Shown: positions 48,174 through 55,527 of the stretch, piece by piece
How positions within the stretch are numbered: the stretch's first letter is position 1
Layout: every line of letters starts with the position of its first letter
Assembly (NCBI RefSeq): GCF_040675855.1
Contig: NZ_JBEGIK010000001.1
Span: 2,666,001-2,730,000 of the forward strand
DNA length: 64,000 nucleotides
From: Microbacterium sp. LWH3-1.2
GTDB taxonomy: Bacteria; Actinomycetota; Actinomycetes; Actinomycetales; Microbacteriaceae
Reading direction: 5' to 3'
Notes under the pieces: model-generated
The model's input: the letters and a program-made list of their open reading frames with translations, nothing else
Database searches by the model: none
Told to the model about the DNA's origin: nothing
Program-made: the position numbers and the translations under genes

Positions 48174-49085
48174 GTGAGAATCGCGGTCTTCCCCGGGCAG
48201 GGATCCCAGTCCCCCGGCTTCCTGACTCCCTGGCTCGAATCGGACGACGCGGCGGATCGCCTCGCTCTGTACTCGGAGTGGTCGGGCGTCGACCTCGTCG
48301 CCGCCGGCACGGAATGGGACGCCGACCAGATCCGCGACACCCAGGTGGCGCAGCCGCTCATCGTCGCGGCCAGCCTGCTGTCGTGGAACGCGCTGCCCGA
48401 CCGTGAGCGCATCGGCGGCGTCGCCGGGCATTCGGTCGGGGAGTTCGCGGCCGCAGCGGCGGCGGGCGTGCTGAGCGAAGAGTCCGCGCTCACCCTGGTG
48501 GGCATACGCGGCCGGGCGATGGCGGAGGCCGCAGCAGCAGCCGAAACAGGCATGAGCGCCGTGATCGGCGGGGACGAGGCATCCGTCCTCGCCCGCCTCG
48601 AAGAGCTCGGGCTCTCCCCGGCGAACTACAACGGCGGCGGGCAGCTCGTCGTCGCCGGCGCACTCGACGCCCTCCAAGCTCTCTCGGCCGAGCCGGTCTC
48701 CGGCACCCGCGTGATCCCGCTGCAGGTCGCCGGCGCCTTCCACACGCACTACATGGCTCCGGCCGTCGAGGCTCTCCGCGCCGCCGCGACCGATCACGAC
48801 GTCTCCGATCCGGGGGTCACGCTGTGGACGAACCGCGACGGCTCCGCGGCGGCCTCGGGCACGGCCTTCGTCGACCTGCTCGTCGACCAGGTCGCTTCAC
48901 CGGTGCGCTGGGATCTCTGCATGGAGTCTTTCGCCGACGCCGGCGTATCCGGCATCGTGGAGCTGTCCCCCGCGGGCACGCTCGTCGGGCTCGCGAAGCG
49001 CGCGCTCCGCGGAGTCCCCGCCGTCGCCGTCAAGACGCCCGCTGACCTGGAGGCCGCCACCGCGCTGGTGGCCGCCGACGCCTGA
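48174..49085 (+). CDS. fabD: malonyl-CoA:ACP transacylase
   Basis: Transfers malonyl from CoA to acyl carrier protein to feed type II fatty acid synthesis. Of 303 residues, the N terminus is FPGQGSQSPGF; the nucleophile is S87 in GHSVGE and the catalytic histidine is H190 in VAGAFHTHYM. R112 in GIRGRAM binds malonate. The GTG at 48174 has AGGATGGA upstream. It is the first gene of fabD-fabH-acpP-fabF. The 94-bp gap after fasR probably contains the fab promoter and FasR target. Confidence 0.95.
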   Translation: MRIAVFPGQGSQSPGFLTPWLESDDAADRLALYSEWSGVDLVAAGTEWDADQIRDTQVAQPLIVAASLLSWNALPDRERIGGVAGHSVGEFAAAAAAGVLSEESALTLVGIRGRAMAEAAAAAETGMSAVIGGDEASVLARLEELGLSPANYNGGGQLVVAGALDALQALSAEPVSGTRVIPLQVAGAFHTHYMAPAVEALRAAATDHDVSDPGVTLWTNRDGSAAASGTAFVDLLVDQVASPVRWDLCMESFADAGVSGIVELSPAGTLVGLAKRALRGVPAVAVKTPADLEAATALVAADA

Positions 49086-49099
49086 CCGGAGTATCCCGC

Positions 49100-50101
49100 A
49101 TGACCCGCAGCCTCATTCAGCCCACCGGTGCCGCCCACACGCGCATCTATTCGTTCGGCGCCGCACGCGGCGAGATCGCGGTCCCCAACGAGGATCTCAT
49201 CGGCCCGATCAACTCCAGCGACGAGTGGATCCGCCAGCGCACCGGCATCGTCACGCGCACTCGTGCAGTACCGGAGACCGACGCGATCGACCTGGCAACG
49301 GATGCCGCCCGCGAGGCGATCGAGCGCTCAGGTCTGGAGCCCTCTCAGATCGACGCCGTGATCGTCGCGACGATCAGCAACCCGAAGCAGAGCCCGTCGG
49401 TCTCGGCGATCGTCGCCGACCGCGTCGGGGCGAACCCTGCCGCCGCCTACGACGTGAACGCCGCGTGCGCCGGCTTCGCATACGGCGTCGCGCAGGCCGA
49501 CGCGCTCGTGCGCGCCGGCGCCGCGCACTATGCGCTGGTCGTCGGAACCGAGAAGCTCAGCGACATCGTCGACCCCGCGGATCGGAGCATCTCGTTCCTT
49601 CTCGGCGACGGAGCGGGCGCGGCCGTCATCGGTCCCAGCGACACTCCCGGCATCGGTCCCACGGTCTGGGGCTCCGACGGCTCGAAGTCCGACGCCGTCG
49701 GCATGAACCACACACTGAACGAGTTCCGCGACGGCGTCGCGCCCTGGCCGACGCTTCGCCAGGAGGGCCCCACGGTCTTCCGCTGGGCCGTCTGGGAGAT
49801 GGTGAAGGTCGCGCGCCAGGCGCTCGAGGCCGCGGGGATCGAGGCATCCGATCTCGCCGCCTTCGTGCCCCACCAGGCGAACATGCGCATCATCGACGAA
49901 TTCGCGAAGCAGCTCGGTCTCCCCGACACCGTGCTGATCGGCCGTGACATCGAGACCACCGGGAACACCTCGGCGGCCTCCATCCCGCTCGCCACCCACC
50001 GTCTGCTCCAGGAGCATCCCGAGCTCAGCGGCGGACTCGCACTCCAGATCGGCTTCGGCGCCGGGCTGGTTTTCGGCGCGCAGGTGGTCGTCCTTCCGTG
50101 A
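49100..50101 (+). CDS. fabH: 3-oxoacyl-ACP synthase III
   Basis: Starts fatty acid synthesis by condensing acyl-CoA with malonyl-ACP; its primer preference sets branched or straight chains. In 333 residues the catalytic triad is C123 in NAACAGFAYG, H258 in VPHQANMRII and N289 in TGNTSAASIP. Follows fabD by 14 bp. Actinobacteria such as Microbacterium make mostly iso/anteiso acids, so a branched-chain primer preference is expected but not provable here. Confidence 0.95.
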   Translation: MTRSLIQPTGAAHTRIYSFGAARGEIAVPNEDLIGPINSSDEWIRQRTGIVTRTRAVPETDAIDLATDAAREAIERSGLEPSQIDAVIVATISNPKQSPSVSAIVADRVGANPAAAYDVNAACAGFAYGVAQADALVRAGAAHYALVVGTEKLSDIVDPADRSISFLLGDGAGAAVIGPSDTPGIGPTVWGSDGSKSDAVGMNHTLNEFRDGVAPWPTLRQEGPTVFRWAVWEMVKVARQALEAAGIEASDLAAFVPHQANMRIIDEFAKQLGLPDTVLIGRDIETTGNTSAASIPLATHRLLQEHPELSGGLALQIGFGAGLVFGAQVVVLP

Positions 50102-50119
50102 CGCGGCGAACCGCGACCT

Positions 50120-50125
50120 TAGACT
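50120..50125 (+). promoter_or_regulatory. candidate internal -10 element (TAGACT) before acpP
   Basis: TAGACT 50 nt before the acpP ATG, in the gap after fabH. It would allow acyl carrier protein to be made in excess of the other fab enzymes. Confidence 0.5.
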
Positions 50126-50175
50126 GATTCCCGGCCCGCTCGGGCACGCCTACCCCTAACAAACAGGAGAATCCC

Positions 50176-50424
50176 ATGGCATTCACCAACGACGAGGTCC
50201 TCGCGGGACTCGCGGAGCTCATCACCGACGAGACCGGTATCTCGGCCGACGAGGTCGCGCTCGAGAAGTCGTTCACCGACGACCTGGACATCGACTCGAT
50301 CTCGATGATGACGATCGTCGTCAACGCCGAGGAGAAGTTCGGCGTCACCATCCCGGACGACGAGGTCAAGAACCTCAAGACCGTCGGCGACGCCGTCACC
50401 TTCATCACGTCGAACCAGGCGTAG
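50176..50424 (+). CDS. acpP: acyl carrier protein
   Basis: An 82-residue acidic carrier protein that holds growing acyl chains. The phosphopantetheine attachment site is S41 in DDLDIDSISMM, followed by the helix-3 region EEKFGVTIPDDEVKNLKTVGDAV. It has an ACAGGAGA ribosome-binding site and lies between fabH and fabF. Confidence 0.96.
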   Translation: MAFTNDEVLAGLAELITDETGISADEVALEKSFTDDLDIDSISMMTIVVNAEEKFGVTIPDDEVKNLKTVGDAVTFITSNQA

Positions 50425-50480
50425 GACATCCCGGTGGGGGCCGCGGCCCCCACCGGCCAGCATCGCGAGGACTCTGATCC

Positions 50481-51719
50481 ATGAGCACACCCCGTATCGT
50501 TGTCACCGGCATCGGCGCGTCGACCCCCATCGGCGGCACCGCTCCCGAGAGCTGGTCGGCGCTGTTGAGCGGCGCATCCGGCACGCACACCATCGAGCAG
50601 GATTGGGTCGAGGAGTACCAGCTCCCCGTCACCTTCGCCGCGCAGGCGCTCGTGCGGCCTGACACGGTGCTGGAGCGTCCGATCGCCAACCGCCTCGACC
50701 CGTCGGCGCAGTTCGCGCTCGTCGCCGCGTTCGAGGCCTGGGAGGACGCGGGGAAGCCCGAGGTCGAGCCCGAGCGGTTCGCCGTCGACTTCGCGACCGG
50801 CATCGGAGGCCTCCAGACGACGCTCGCGGGCTGGGACACGCTCAAGACCAAGGGTCCTCGCCGGGTCATGCCCATGAGCGTCCCGATGCTCATGCCGAAC
50901 GCCCCCGCTGCGGCCGTCTCGATGCACCTGAACGCCCGCGCCTACGCACGGACGGTGGCCTCGGCGTGCGCGTCGAGCACCGAGTCGCTCGTCAACGCCT
51001 TCGAGAGCCTTCGAGCGGGTCACGCCGACGTCGTCATCGCCGGGGGAGCTGAGGCGGTCATCCACCCGCTCACGATCGCCGCCTTCTCCGCGATGCAGGC
51101 CCTCTCCAAGCGCAACGACTCCCCCGAGACCGCGTCGCGGCCGTACAGCGTCGACCGTGACGGGTTCGTCATGGGCGAGGGCGCGGCGGCCCTGGTCCTC
51201 GAGACCGAGGAGCACGCCAGGGCCCGCGGCGCGAGGATCTATGGCGAGGTCGTAGGCGGCGGAGTGACGGCCGACTCGTACCACATCACGGCCCCGGAGC
51301 CTGAGGGTCTTGGTGCTTCGCGTGCCGTCCGGCTCGCGCTCGAGCAGGCGGGTGCGACGCCCGACGAGGTCACGCACATCAATGCGCACGCCACGTCGAC
51401 TCCCACCGGCGACATCGCCGAGTACAAGGCGCTGCTGAGCGTCTTCGGCGACCGCGTCCACGAGATCCCCGTCTCTGCGACGAAGGGCGCGACCGGCCAC
51501 CTGCTGGGCGGCACCGGTGCGCTCGAGGCGATCTTCACGCTCCTCGCACTGCGCGAGCGTCAGGCGCCGCCGACGATCAACGTCAGCACCCAGGACCCCG
51601 ACATTCCGCTGCGCATCTCGGGTTCGCCCATCGCCCTCGGGGCCGGCGACCAGCTCGCGATCAGCAACTCCTTCGGTTTCGGCGGCCACAACGCCGTCGT
51701 CGCCTTCCGCTCGGTCTGA
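50481..51719 (+). CDS. fabF: 3-oxoacyl-ACP synthase II
   Basis: Elongating condensing enzyme of type II fatty acid synthesis, 412 residues. The Cys-His-His triad is C163 in ACASSTES, H303 in NAHATSTPTGD and H340 in KGATGHLLGGTG, and a glycine-rich C-terminal loop NSFGFGGHN is present. It closes the fab operon and is followed by a terminator. Confidence 0.95.
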   Translation: MSTPRIVVTGIGASTPIGGTAPESWSALLSGASGTHTIEQDWVEEYQLPVTFAAQALVRPDTVLERPIANRLDPSAQFALVAAFEAWEDAGKPEVEPERFAVDFATGIGGLQTTLAGWDTLKTKGPRRVMPMSVPMLMPNAPAAAVSMHLNARAYARTVASACASSTESLVNAFESLRAGHADVVIAGGAEAVIHPLTIAAFSAMQALSKRNDSPETASRPYSVDRDGFVMGEGAAALVLETEEHARARGARIYGEVVGGGVTADSYHITAPEPEGLGASRAVRLALEQAGATPDEVTHINAHATSTPTGDIAEYKALLSVFGDRVHEIPVSATKGATGHLLGGTGALEAIFTLLALRERQAPPTINVSTQDPDIPLRISGSPIALGAGDQLAISNSFGFGGHNAVVAFRSV

Positions 51720-51734
51720 CGGCACGTGACGCGA

Positions 51735-51768
51735 AGACGCCCCCGGGTGAAGCCGACCGGGGGCGTCT
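51735..51768 (+). terminator. terminator of the fab operon
   Basis: AGACGCCCCCGG, 10-nt loop, CCGGGGGCGTCT: a perfect 12-bp stem ending in TCTGTCGTGT, 15 bp after the fabF stop. Confidence 0.75.
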
Positions 51769-51865
51769 GTCGTGTCAGGCGGCGGTTCGCGGTCCCGCGA
51801 CCCGGGATTCACGGCCTCCGAGCCTCGGTAGTGGCGCCTCGCGCCGCCTGCGTCTCTGGGGTTGT

Positions 51866-52369
51866 TCAGCCGACCTTGTGCAGCCAGACGACGGGGGCGT
51901 CGTCGCTCGCGTGCCGGAACGGCTCGAGCTCCTCGTCCCACGCGGCCCCCAGCGCGACATCGAGTTCACGCTGCAGCTCGAACGCGTCGCCGCCGGCGAT
52001 CTCCATCGCATAGCGGATGCGGTCCTCGCCGATCACGACGTTGCCCGCGGTATCGGTCTGTGCGTAATGGATGCCGAGTCCGGGCGTGTGCAGCCAGCGA
52101 CCGCCGTCACTGCGTGGGGTGGGGTCCTCCGTGACCTCGAACCGCAGGTGCTCCCAGCCGCGGATCGCCGTCGCCAGTGCAGACCCCGTCCCGGCGGCAC
52201 CCTCCCAGTAGAACTCGGAGCGCCTGCTGCCGGTCAGCACCGGCTGATCCGCCCAGTCGAAGCTGACGGCGCGGCCGAGGGCTCGCCCCACTGCCCACTC
52301 GAGGTGGGGGCACAACGCTCGTGGCGCGGAGTGGATGAAGATCACCCCACGCGCATTATGTGTCGCCAT
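51866..52369 (-). CDS. DUF3145 family protein
   Basis: A soluble 167-residue protein of the actinobacterial DUF3145 family, unknown function. Conserved pieces are ARGVIFIHSAPRALCPHLEWAVG, VSFDWADQPVLTGSRRSEFYWEG, GWEHLRFEVTEDPTP and RWLHTPGLGIHYAQTDTAGN. The family is commonly encoded next to fabF in actinobacteria, as here, in convergent orientation, so a link with lipid synthesis is possible but unproven. The start (MATHNARGVIFIH) follows GGAGA at 52370-52380. Confidence 0.88.
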   Translation of the reverse strand: MATHNARGVIFIHSAPRALCPHLEWAVGRALGRAVSFDWADQPVLTGSRRSEFYWEGAAGTGSALATAIRGWEHLRFEVTEDPTPRSDGGRWLHTPGLGIHYAQTDTAGNVVIGEDRIRYAMEIAGGDAFELQRELDVALGAAWDEELEPFRHASDDAPVVWLHKVG

Positions 52370-52459
52370 GATCTCTCCGTTCGTCAGGTGCGTCTTCCCC
52401 TACGACCTGTGACGGTGTCATGACGTGCTGTTCGGTTGTGCTGCCGCCATTATCGCGGA

Positions 52460-52499
52460 GAGGGCCCGGGAATCACAAGACTGTGATTCCCGGGCCCTC
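52460..52499 (-). terminator. terminator after the oxygenase-like gene
   Basis: A perfect 18-bp stem (left arm 52460-52477, loop AGAC, right arm 52482-52499), 20 bp after the stop of the minus-strand oxygenase-like gene. Confidence 0.8.
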
Positions 52500-52519
52500 C
52501 CCGATCCGGCAGGCGTGGC

Positions 52520-53293
52520 TCAGGCCTCGCTCATGGCCTGGACCTCGGCCTTGCCCTTGGCGGCGTAGTACGCGGCACGCGCGGCGTCGCGGCGGGCCTG
52601 CTCGGCCTGACCGGCGTCGAGCGCCTCCTGCGCGACCTCGAACTGCGGTGCGGTCGGCACGGCGTGGTACTTCTCCATGTAGGCGTCGAGCTCGGGGCCG
52701 GACTCCCACGAGGTGATGAGGCAGTAGCGCGGCTCCGTGCCGTCGTGATGCACGGCGTGCCAGAGACGCTGCGTGTCGACGATGAGCTGCGCGCCGGCGG
52801 GAAGCGCGACGCGGTACTCGATGCTCGGGTCGGTCCGGTTCTCGCGCAGCACGAAGTAGCTGTTCTTGTCGTCGGTGAGGTTGAAGAAGCCGCGCACGAC
52901 CCAGCCGGTGCCGTCGGGGTTGAGGCGGTTGTTGTCGTCCTGGTGGAGGTTGTACAGCGCGTCGGCGTAGGTGTTCGGCTGCAGCTCGATGATGCGGCAC
53001 CGGCCGACGTTGGCGCCAGGCTCCTGCGCGCGACGGGTCAGGGTCGGCGCCTTGTCGGTCTGCTCGGGGATCCAGACGCCGTCCTTATCGGTGCGCGGGG
53101 GCGTGTGGTTCCAGAACCCGTTGCACTCGATCTCGCCCTTGGCGGACGCGAGCGGCGCGAAGCGGGTGTCGCCCGACGACTTCCAATCGACGTACTCGAT
53201 CGAGAGCCACTCCTGCGGGTCGACCTCCTCACCGTAGGAGTCGAGCACCACGAAGCCGGTCTCGTCGAGAGCGGCGGACTTGATGTAACCCAT
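52520..53293 (-). CDS. 2-oxoglutarate/Fe(II) oxygenase-like protein, iron-box controlled
   Basis: A 257-residue protein without a family name I can give with certainty. It has the facial-triad pattern of cupin-fold Fe(II)/2-oxoglutarate oxygenases: H117-x-D119 in YNLHQDDN, H179 in QRLWHAVHH and R189 in EPRYCLITSW as the likely 2-oxoglutarate anchor, with beta-strand-rich sequence between (VVRGFFNLTD, SYFVLRENRT, EYRVALPAGAQLIVD). The last 45 residues form a charged, Ala-rich helix. A DtxR/IdeR-type box lies 52 bp upstream, so it is predicted to be induced by iron limitation. A possible -10 is TTAAAA near 53328. Siderophore or amino acid hydroxylation is one idea; substrate unknown. Confidence 0.65.
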   Translation of the reverse strand: MGYIKSAALDETGFVVLDSYGEEVDPQEWLSIEYVDWKSSGDTRFAPLASAKGEIECNGFWNHTPPRTDKDGVWIPEQTDKAPTLTRRAQEPGANVGRCRIIELQPNTYADALYNLHQDDNNRLNPDGTGWVVRGFFNLTDDKNSYFVLRENRTDPSIEYRVALPAGAQLIVDTQRLWHAVHHDGTEPRYCLITSWESGPELDAYMEKYHAVPTAPQFEVAQEALDAGQAEQARRDAARAAYYAAKGKAEVQAMSEA

Positions 53294-53344
53294 GACGAAT
53301 CATGCCTTTCGGTCAGTGAGCCAGCACGTTTTAACAGGCTCAAC

Positions 53345-53363
53345 TTAGGTAAGCCTACCTCGG
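53345..53363 (-). promoter_or_regulatory. DtxR/IdeR-type iron box
   Basis: TTAGGTAAGCCTACCTCGG matches the 19-bp DtxR/IdeR consensus at 13 positions with an intact TTAGGT and AGCCTA core. It is placed 52 bp before the oxygenase-like start, at the expected -35 to -10 region of that minus-strand gene. Confidence 0.65.
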
Positions 53364-53442
53364 GGGTCTGAACGCCCCCGAAACCCGCGCCGTGAATAAC
53401 CGGCGGCCGCCGCGGCCCCGCTCCGAGGCGGGGAGCCCGGCC

Positions 53443-53448
53443 TAGACT
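53443..53448 (+). promoter_or_regulatory. -10 element (TAGACT) of the DUF262 gene
   Basis: TAGACT ending 9 nt before ATG 53458, with no Shine-Dalgarno in between; transcription probably begins at or next to the start codon. Confidence 0.5.
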
Positions 53449-53457
53449 GGACGGGCC

Positions 53458-55464
53458 ATGGTCACTGCCACGAACGTCGATGCCACTGCTGTCAACACCA
53501 TCGGCTGGCTCTCCGCCGCGGACTGGACGATCGTGGTCCCGGTGTATCAGCGGCAGTACCGGTGGGACATCGGCGGGTGCGAGCAGCTGCTCGCCGACAT
53601 CCGTGCGGTCGCGGAACTCGACGATCGGCAGATGCACTTCATCGGCTCGATCCTCTCCTCCGCGAGCGGCGAGGGGTCGGACGCGGAGCTGGTGCTGATC
53701 GACGGACAGCAGCGCACGACGACGCTCATGCTGCTGGTCGCAGCCCTGCACCACACCGTCCGCGAAACAGATCCCGACCTCGCCGATCAGCTCCAGCGCG
53801 TTCTCGTCCACTCCCACGACGACGCGCGCACGAAGCTTCGTCCGCACCGGGCGTGGGCGTCGGTGTTCGAACGCGTCGTGCTCGACCTCCCGCTCCCGGC
53901 CGGGGAGCACCGCGACTCGCGGTTCGACGACAACTACGCGTTCTTCCGCAGCCAGATCAGCCTCGAGGAGGCGCCGCACATCTGGCGGGGACTCCAGAAG
54001 CTCGAGCACGTTGCGATCACGCTCGGCGCCGGCGCCAACGCGCAGCAGATCTTCGAGAGCCTCAACTCCACCGGCGAGCCGTTGCGCGACCATGAGCTCA
54101 TCCACAACTACGTGCTGATGGGACTGAATCACTCCGAGCAGCGCGAGATCGAAGCCGACTACTGGCAGGTGATCGAGCAGAACACGGGCGATTCGATCGC
54201 GGAGTTCTGGCGGCAGTACCTCGTCATGCGGACCGGCCGCGAGGTGACCGTCGTCGGCGGCCGCGGCGTGTACGACGCCTTCCGCCACGAGTTCCCACGG
54301 CTCGACTTCGAGGGCCTGCGGCGCCACGCCGACGAGTGGCGCGAACTCTCCCGCGTGTACCGCATCCTGCTCCGGCCGAATGAGGCTCCGGATGCCGAGA
54401 TCACGCGCCACCTCGCGTACCTCGGCACGTTCGGCACCGGAATGTACCCGCTCGTCATGCGAACGTACCGCGACTTCGAGCGGCGATTACTCGGGCACGA
54501 CGAACTGATCGACACGCTCGAGATGGTGCAGTCGCTGCTCGCGCGGCGGGCCGTCGTCGGCACCGGCGTTGACCGCCTCGTCGCGCGGCTGTGCCGGGCC
54601 CGCGAAGACGGCGCGGCTGCGCTCGTGTCGGCGATCTCGCGCATCACGCCGTCCGACGAGCGCGTCGCTGTCGCCCTCAAGTACTCGGAACTCCCCCACG
54701 CGGCCTACGTCCTCGGCCGCATCGCCGGGGTGGACGGGGCGGGCGGTCTGGACGTCGAGCACATCTTCCCGCTCGCTCCCGGCGACGGCTGGTCGGGCGA
54801 CGGCGTCCGCGAGTGGGCGTCGTACACGGACGACGAGCAGAACAGCCATCGCGCGCTCGCGAAGACGATCGGCAACCTCACGGTTCTCGAGGAGGACCTC
54901 GCCGTCCGCGCTTTCGACCTCTCGTTCCCCGAGAAGCGGGCGCTGTACGCCCGCAGCGCCGTCTCGACCACGGCTGAGCTCGCCGACCTGCCCTCATGGG
55001 GCACGGCCGCGATCGCCCGACGATCGATGCGGCTCACCGGACGGTTCGTCGAGGTCTGGAAGCGTCCGGGCGGCCCGGCGATCGACGATGACGGCCTGAC
55101 CCCGATCCTCGACGCCGTCCGCCGCCGCGGATGGCCCCCGGGCTGGCACCGCGAGTGGTCGTACGTCGAGTACTGCGGCGAGCACTGGGAGGTGCCCGAC
55201 GTCAAGTACCTCTTCAACCGCGTCTTCAAGCGGCTCTGGGCGGACTCCCGAGAGGCGGTCGTCGCGTACAGCGCGCGCCGGGGCGGTCCGGTCTACACGG
55301 CACAGTCCTGGAACGGCCAGTGGGACCGCCTCGACGACCAGCACTCGCTCTACATGGGCTGGGACTCCAGCTACATGCTGAGCGCCGTTCAGGGCGTGCT
55401 CGAAGAGGCGGGCCTGGCCCCCGAGGTCTTCGTCAAGTACTCCTACATCGGCAACGCGATGTGA
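53458..55464 (+). CDS. DUF262/DUF1524 (GmrSD-like) nuclease family protein
   Basis: A 668-residue single-chain homologue of GmrSD-type modification-dependent restriction enzymes. The DUF262 domain has the ParB/Srx-like NTPase motifs: VPVYQRQYRWD near residue 28, HFIGSIL, LIDGQQRTTTLMLL and IFESLNSTGEPL. The DUF1524 HNH-type domain shows DVEHIFPLAP (about 435) and NSHRALAKTIGNLTVLEEDLAVRAFDLSFPEKRALY. A further 170 residues at the C terminus (WPPGWHREWSYVEYCGEHWEVPDVKYLFNRVF onwards) are not one I can name and may recognise the target. Such proteins cut foreign, often modified, DNA. It stands alone, with no methylase or other defence gene nearby. Confidence 0.85.
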   Translation: MVTATNVDATAVNTIGWLSAADWTIVVPVYQRQYRWDIGGCEQLLADIRAVAELDDRQMHFIGSILSSASGEGSDAELVLIDGQQRTTTLMLLVAALHHTVRETDPDLADQLQRVLVHSHDDARTKLRPHRAWASVFERVVLDLPLPAGEHRDSRFDDNYAFFRSQISLEEAPHIWRGLQKLEHVAITLGAGANAQQIFESLNSTGEPLRDHELIHNYVLMGLNHSEQREIEADYWQVIEQNTGDSIAEFWRQYLVMRTGREVTVVGGRGVYDAFRHEFPRLDFEGLRRHADEWRELSRVYRILLRPNEAPDAEITRHLAYLGTFGTGMYPLVMRTYRDFERRLLGHDELIDTLEMVQSLLARRAVVGTGVDRLVARLCRAREDGAAALVSAISRITPSDERVAVALKYSELPHAAYVLGRIAGVDGAGGLDVEHIFPLAPGDGWSGDGVREWASYTDDEQNSHRALAKTIGNLTVLEEDLAVRAFDLSFPEKRALYARSAVSTTAELADLPSWGTAAIARRSMRLTGRFVEVWKRPGGPAIDDDGLTPILDAVRRRGWPPGWHREWSYVEYCGEHWEVPDVKYLFNRVFKRLWADSREAVVAYSARRGGPVYTAQSWNGQWDRLDDQHSLYMGWDSSYMLSAVQGVLEEAGLAPEVFVKYSYIGNAM

Positions 55465-55466
55465 AG

Positions 55467-55504
55467 ACGGGACGGATGCCTCGGGGTCGAGGCATCCGTC
55501 CCGT
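55467..55504. terminator. bidirectional terminator between DUF262 and PTS genes
   Basis: A perfect 17-bp stem (55467-55483 with 55488-55504) and a GGGT loop, 2 bp after the DUF262 stop and 23 bp before the end of the convergent PTS gene. Confidence 0.8.
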
Positions 55505-55527
55505 TCATCGCCTCCGGGATGCGGGCG

